The notes beneath the pieces were generated by a model. That model did no database searches. It saw only the letters and a program-made list of their open reading frames with translations, and was not told the origin of the DNA. 64,000 nucleotides of DNA, from assembly GCA_022570795.1 (NCBI GenBank), contig JAKUDP010000008.1:1178001-1242000 (forward strand). Direction: 5' to 3'. The position numbers and the translations under genes are program-made. Within the stretch, counting starts at the first letter, position 1; each line of letters begins with the position of its first letter. Positions 61,088-64,000 of this stretch are shown one piece after another. The DNA is from Sphaerulina vaccinii. Its lineage: Eukaryota; Ascomycota; Dothideomycetes; Mycosphaerellales; Mycosphaerellaceae.

Positions 61088-61622
61088 TATGCATGTGCAT
61101 GATCAGGTTGAGTAACGAGATATTTGATAGTACCATATTTTGCAAATGATGCAAATACTTCAGCCATACTCGCTTGCTCTCCAGCTGGCGTTGGTGCGGA
61201 CGTGATAGTGACATCGTGCATCAACGTGTCATCCCTGCTTCTTTGACATGCACTTCTGGTTCGTGAGATGTTGCTGAGATTTACGTGCTGCTCATGGAAT
61301 GGAGTGGTGTACGATGTTCATGTCTCGATGACAATTCGTGTCCAGTCGCGTGGGACAAACAGAGTTTTCTGGCGCGTAGCTAGCGTGTTTTCTTGTGCCA
61401 AGCAAGCTCCTCTTCCTTCGCTGCATCAATGCATCATTGACTCCCTCGCAGCAACAGCATCAGGACTACTTCCAACATGAACAAACAAGACAAGACTCGG
61501 GACGAAACGGAGTCGAGAATTTGGAACGGCAACATGTTTTTGATACTATGTCATATGAACAGCAATCTCATTACTACTTCATCAACTTTTCGAGGCGGAC
61601 AACACTCATGTCAGCGAGTTGA
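61088..61622. other. Convergent 3' intergenic region
   Basis: 0.53 kb holding the 3' UTRs of two convergent genes. No gene, hairpin terminator or repeat recognised. Confidence 0.4.
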
Positions 61623-63778
61623 TCACAAGCGAGATAGACCGACAATCTCGCGGTTGACCTGGTAGTCTGGCACTCTCATGTCGAGGGCACGGCCAGTGTA
61701 TCCAAGATCCTCTGCAGTCAAGACGGCACACTTCTCACCGATCAACAAAGCAGTGGAGTAGGTGTTGCAGCCGACGTTGTCTGGGCAGATGGACAGATCG
61801 GCAACCTTGAGGTTCTTGGTGCCGTGGACGTTCAGGCGCTCGTCAACAACACCATGCTTGATGATCGAGTTGCCCTCGCGAGGACCCATCGAGCAAGTTC
61901 CTGTATCATTGTCAGCAACAGGTAAGTAAGAGGACTGGATTGTTGCATGTGCTTACCAAGAGAGTGCCAGGTGGTCTCGGTGTGGCGCTTGACCCATTCC
62001 TCAACAGCGAGGAGATCATCCTTGCTGTACTGCAGGTCGTCATGCACAACTTGCTGGTTGGAGTTGAGGTAGGCTGGATCTGGCTTCCTCGATGGCTCTG
62101 GTGTCGGGATGGTCCAGGAGCCGGTGACGAGGTTGGCAGTGATGTGGTTCGGACCGGCATACGCCTTCGTGGTGGCGAGGTCCAAGTCGTGGCAGCGAAC
62201 TGGGGAGTCGTATGCGTAGAACGGGTGGTTCTGGGCGACTTCACCAGCAAAGGCGTCCATGCGGCGGGCGGTCTCACGGGACTTGATGTAACCCCAAACC
62301 ATTGGAGCCATATCACGGCGGTCGTTCATGAAGCCAGCATCAAAGTCGGGTGCCTCATATGGGTTGGGGCTGACGATGTTGGTGAAGCCACGGGAGAATG
62401 GATACTCCAGGAAGTGGAACATGGAGAAGTACTTTCCTGGTGGGACGTGCATGTGGTCGCCGAACCATCCAGCAACGACGGCCCAGTGCATGACTGGCTT
62501 GTCTGGCTTGTCCTTGAAGTAGCTGTCCCAGCCCTTGATGAACTCTGGGAAGGGCGATGAGGCAATGTCGTCCAGATCCTTCTGGTTGGGTCGCCACTTG
62601 ACACCAGCCTCAATGCCGTTGGTGGCAAGAGGTCCAGTGCCATCAAGCTGCCACTGGTTGAAGACCTTCTCCTGGACCTTCTCGTCGCCGCGAACGAAGT
62701 CATCGAAGGACTCTGTCTCTGGCTTGGCGCGATATAGGGAGAAGAAGAGGTAGTGGTCCTGGAAGTTCTGACCCACACCTGGCAGGTCGACGATGGGCTT
62801 GACGCCAGCCTTGCGAAGCTTCTGGCTGTCACCAACACCAGAGCGCTGGAGGATGAGGGGTGAGCTGAGTGTGCCACCGCTGACGATGATCTGTCTGCGG
62901 GCCTTGAATGTCCTGGAGTGGTTCTCGGATGGAGAGAGTGGCTTGGTTGGCACGGTGCGGACACCAACTGCCTTTGTGCCCTCGAAAATGACCTTGTCGA
63001 CCTTCGTGTTGACGGCGAGGTGGAGGTTCTCGTAGTGTTGACGAGTGCTGTGGATGTATGCGTGTGCAGAGTCAGAGCGACGACCAGTATCTCGATTGAT
63101 CCACTTCAGCCAGTGCTCAGCACCGTGGCCAGTGACGAGATCCTGGAGATCGTCGGTGACTGGAATGCCCTGAGACTCGGCCGCACGAAGGAAGTCCTGC
63201 ATGACTGGGTACGTGTAGTTGCCGAAGGAAACCTTGATCGGTCCATCGAAGCCGTGGAGATCACGGTTGTTGCAAGCACGCTGGTATGTCTCGTGCTTCT
63301 TCATCAAAGGAATGAGCTCCTTGGTGGTCCAGCCCTTGGCTTGGAAGTCATCGTAGTCAGATGCTGATGCACGAGTGTACATCTGATATTGTCAGCTGCA
63401 GGTTTCTTCAAGACGATAGGATGCTACTCACCATGAAGTTGATGGAGGAACCACCACCGAGAATGTGGGCAGCTGGAACGATCGCACGACGACCCGAGAG
63501 CCACTCAGAAGGACGCGAGTAGTAGAAGGAGGCAGTCTTGCTGTCCAACTTCATGTTGCGAGGGAAGATTCCTGGGCGGAACACCCATGGGTTGTTCAGG
63601 TTGCTCTCGCCAGCCTCGATGAGCAAGACCTGAAGCTTGTGGTCCAAGTTGGCCAGACGGCCAGCAACAACACAACTGGACAGAGTCAGTATCACTGCCA
63701 ATGTCTTTCGATATCTGATACCAACCCGCATGATCCTCCACCGCACACAATGATATCAACCTCGTCTGGGATCGTCAT
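61623..63778 (-). CDS. AOX1: Alcohol (methanol-type) oxidase, GMC family, peroxisomal
   Basis: Reverse strand exons 63726-63778, 63432-63675, 61957-63382 and 61623-61900 with introns of 50, 49 and 56 bp, 666 aa, the same length class as yeast AOX/MOX (about 663). FAD binding: IIVCGGGSCGCVVAGRLANL near the N-terminus, with VLLIEAGESNLNNPW. GMC signatures: GRRAIVPAAHILGGGSSINF and GGTLSSPLILQRSGVG. Close methanol-oxidase features are MYTRASASDYDDFQAKGW, HGAEHWLKWINRDTGRRSDS and DRRDMAPMVWGYIKSRETAR. The catalytic His lies in TTWHSLGTCSMGPREGNS and the Asn in DNVGCNTYSTALLIGE. The end GLSRL is a PTS1 for peroxisome import. It oxidises short-chain alcohols to aldehyde and H2O2. In plant-associated fungi the substrate may be methanol from pectin. 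Confidence 0.94.
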
Positions 63779-64000
63779 CTTGGCTGCTTCTCTTTTGATG
63801 AACTTTTGGTAGTTTGGGTAGTCGAATCGATGGATATTTGGAGTGAGTGAGATCGAGGAGTACGATCCTGATGCTCTTGCCTCGAGGGAAGTACATTGCA
63901 GTATATCAAGACCACTCCCCCGCACATGTGAGAAGCTTCGGAAAAGAGGAGCTTTCCAATCCCTCTCGCATAGTACAAGGATCTGGAGGGCTGTTTGATG
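63779..64000. promoter_or_regulatory. Upstream region of the alcohol oxidase with one CreA-like site
   Basis: Holds the promoter of the reverse-strand oxidase. CCCCGC at 63918-63923 fits the CreA/Mig1 consensus about 140 bp before the start codon, consistent with the glucose repression usual for alcohol oxidases, but a single six-base match is weak. No coding frame here is convincing. Confidence 0.3.

Overview
The window is nuclear DNA of a filamentous ascomycete, most likely a dothideomycete of the Mycosphaerellaceae/Capnodiales type. The class is certain from the gene content: Zn2Cys6 regulators, an F-box protein, fructosyl amine oxidase, GMC alcohol oxidase, NAB2, UTP18 and coatomer zeta. 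Introns are short (about 46-73 bp) with GT...CTRAY...AG signals. The family-level placement is inference. Exon joins were worked out by hand from splice signals and checked for phase.

Left part (1-9 kb): a DUF6314-like fragment, an Ayg1-like hydrolase, a small conserved protein, two tandem RNase III-fold paralogs that have lost catalytic residues, a DUF3237 gene with a broken frame, DNA primase small subunit PRI1, and a DUF1917 protein. From 8.3 to 19 kb the DNA is gene-poor. It holds one four-exon orphan gene, one unknown reverse-strand gene, a Fringe-like glycosyltransferase and a stretch with RIP-like TpA excess.

Middle (19-38 kb): a small secreted PAN/apple-like protein, a mitochondrial helical-repeat protein, coatomer zeta, and a run of same-strand orphan genes. 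Two of these orphans share a helical module; one carries a SUMO-interaction-like motif and the other carries C2H2 fingers. Then come an F-box protein, a fructosyl amine oxidase divergent from a Zn2Cys6 regulator, a treble-clef zinc protein, a very Cys-rich secreted protein, a rhomboid and an orphan membrane protein.

38.5-48.6 kb: a glutathione S-transferase gene is interrupted by a 1.86-kb intron. The intron is filled by about five divergent repeat units, each starting with a tRNA-Gly-like A-box segment. This is the strongest unexplained signal in the window. It is followed by UTP18, NAB2, a single-domain gene derived from the Copia beta-barrel/protease-like region, and a coiled-coil protein.

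Right part (51-64 kb): a RapZ C-terminal-domain protein, a mucin-like single-pass membrane glycoprotein, and then a compact group of Zn2Cys6 regulator, SMP-30/gluconolactonase, MFS sugar porter and peroxisomal alcohol (methanol-type) oxidase. This last group looks like a local carbon-utilisation cluster, for example for sugar acids and methanol released from pectin. That pathway assignment is inference.
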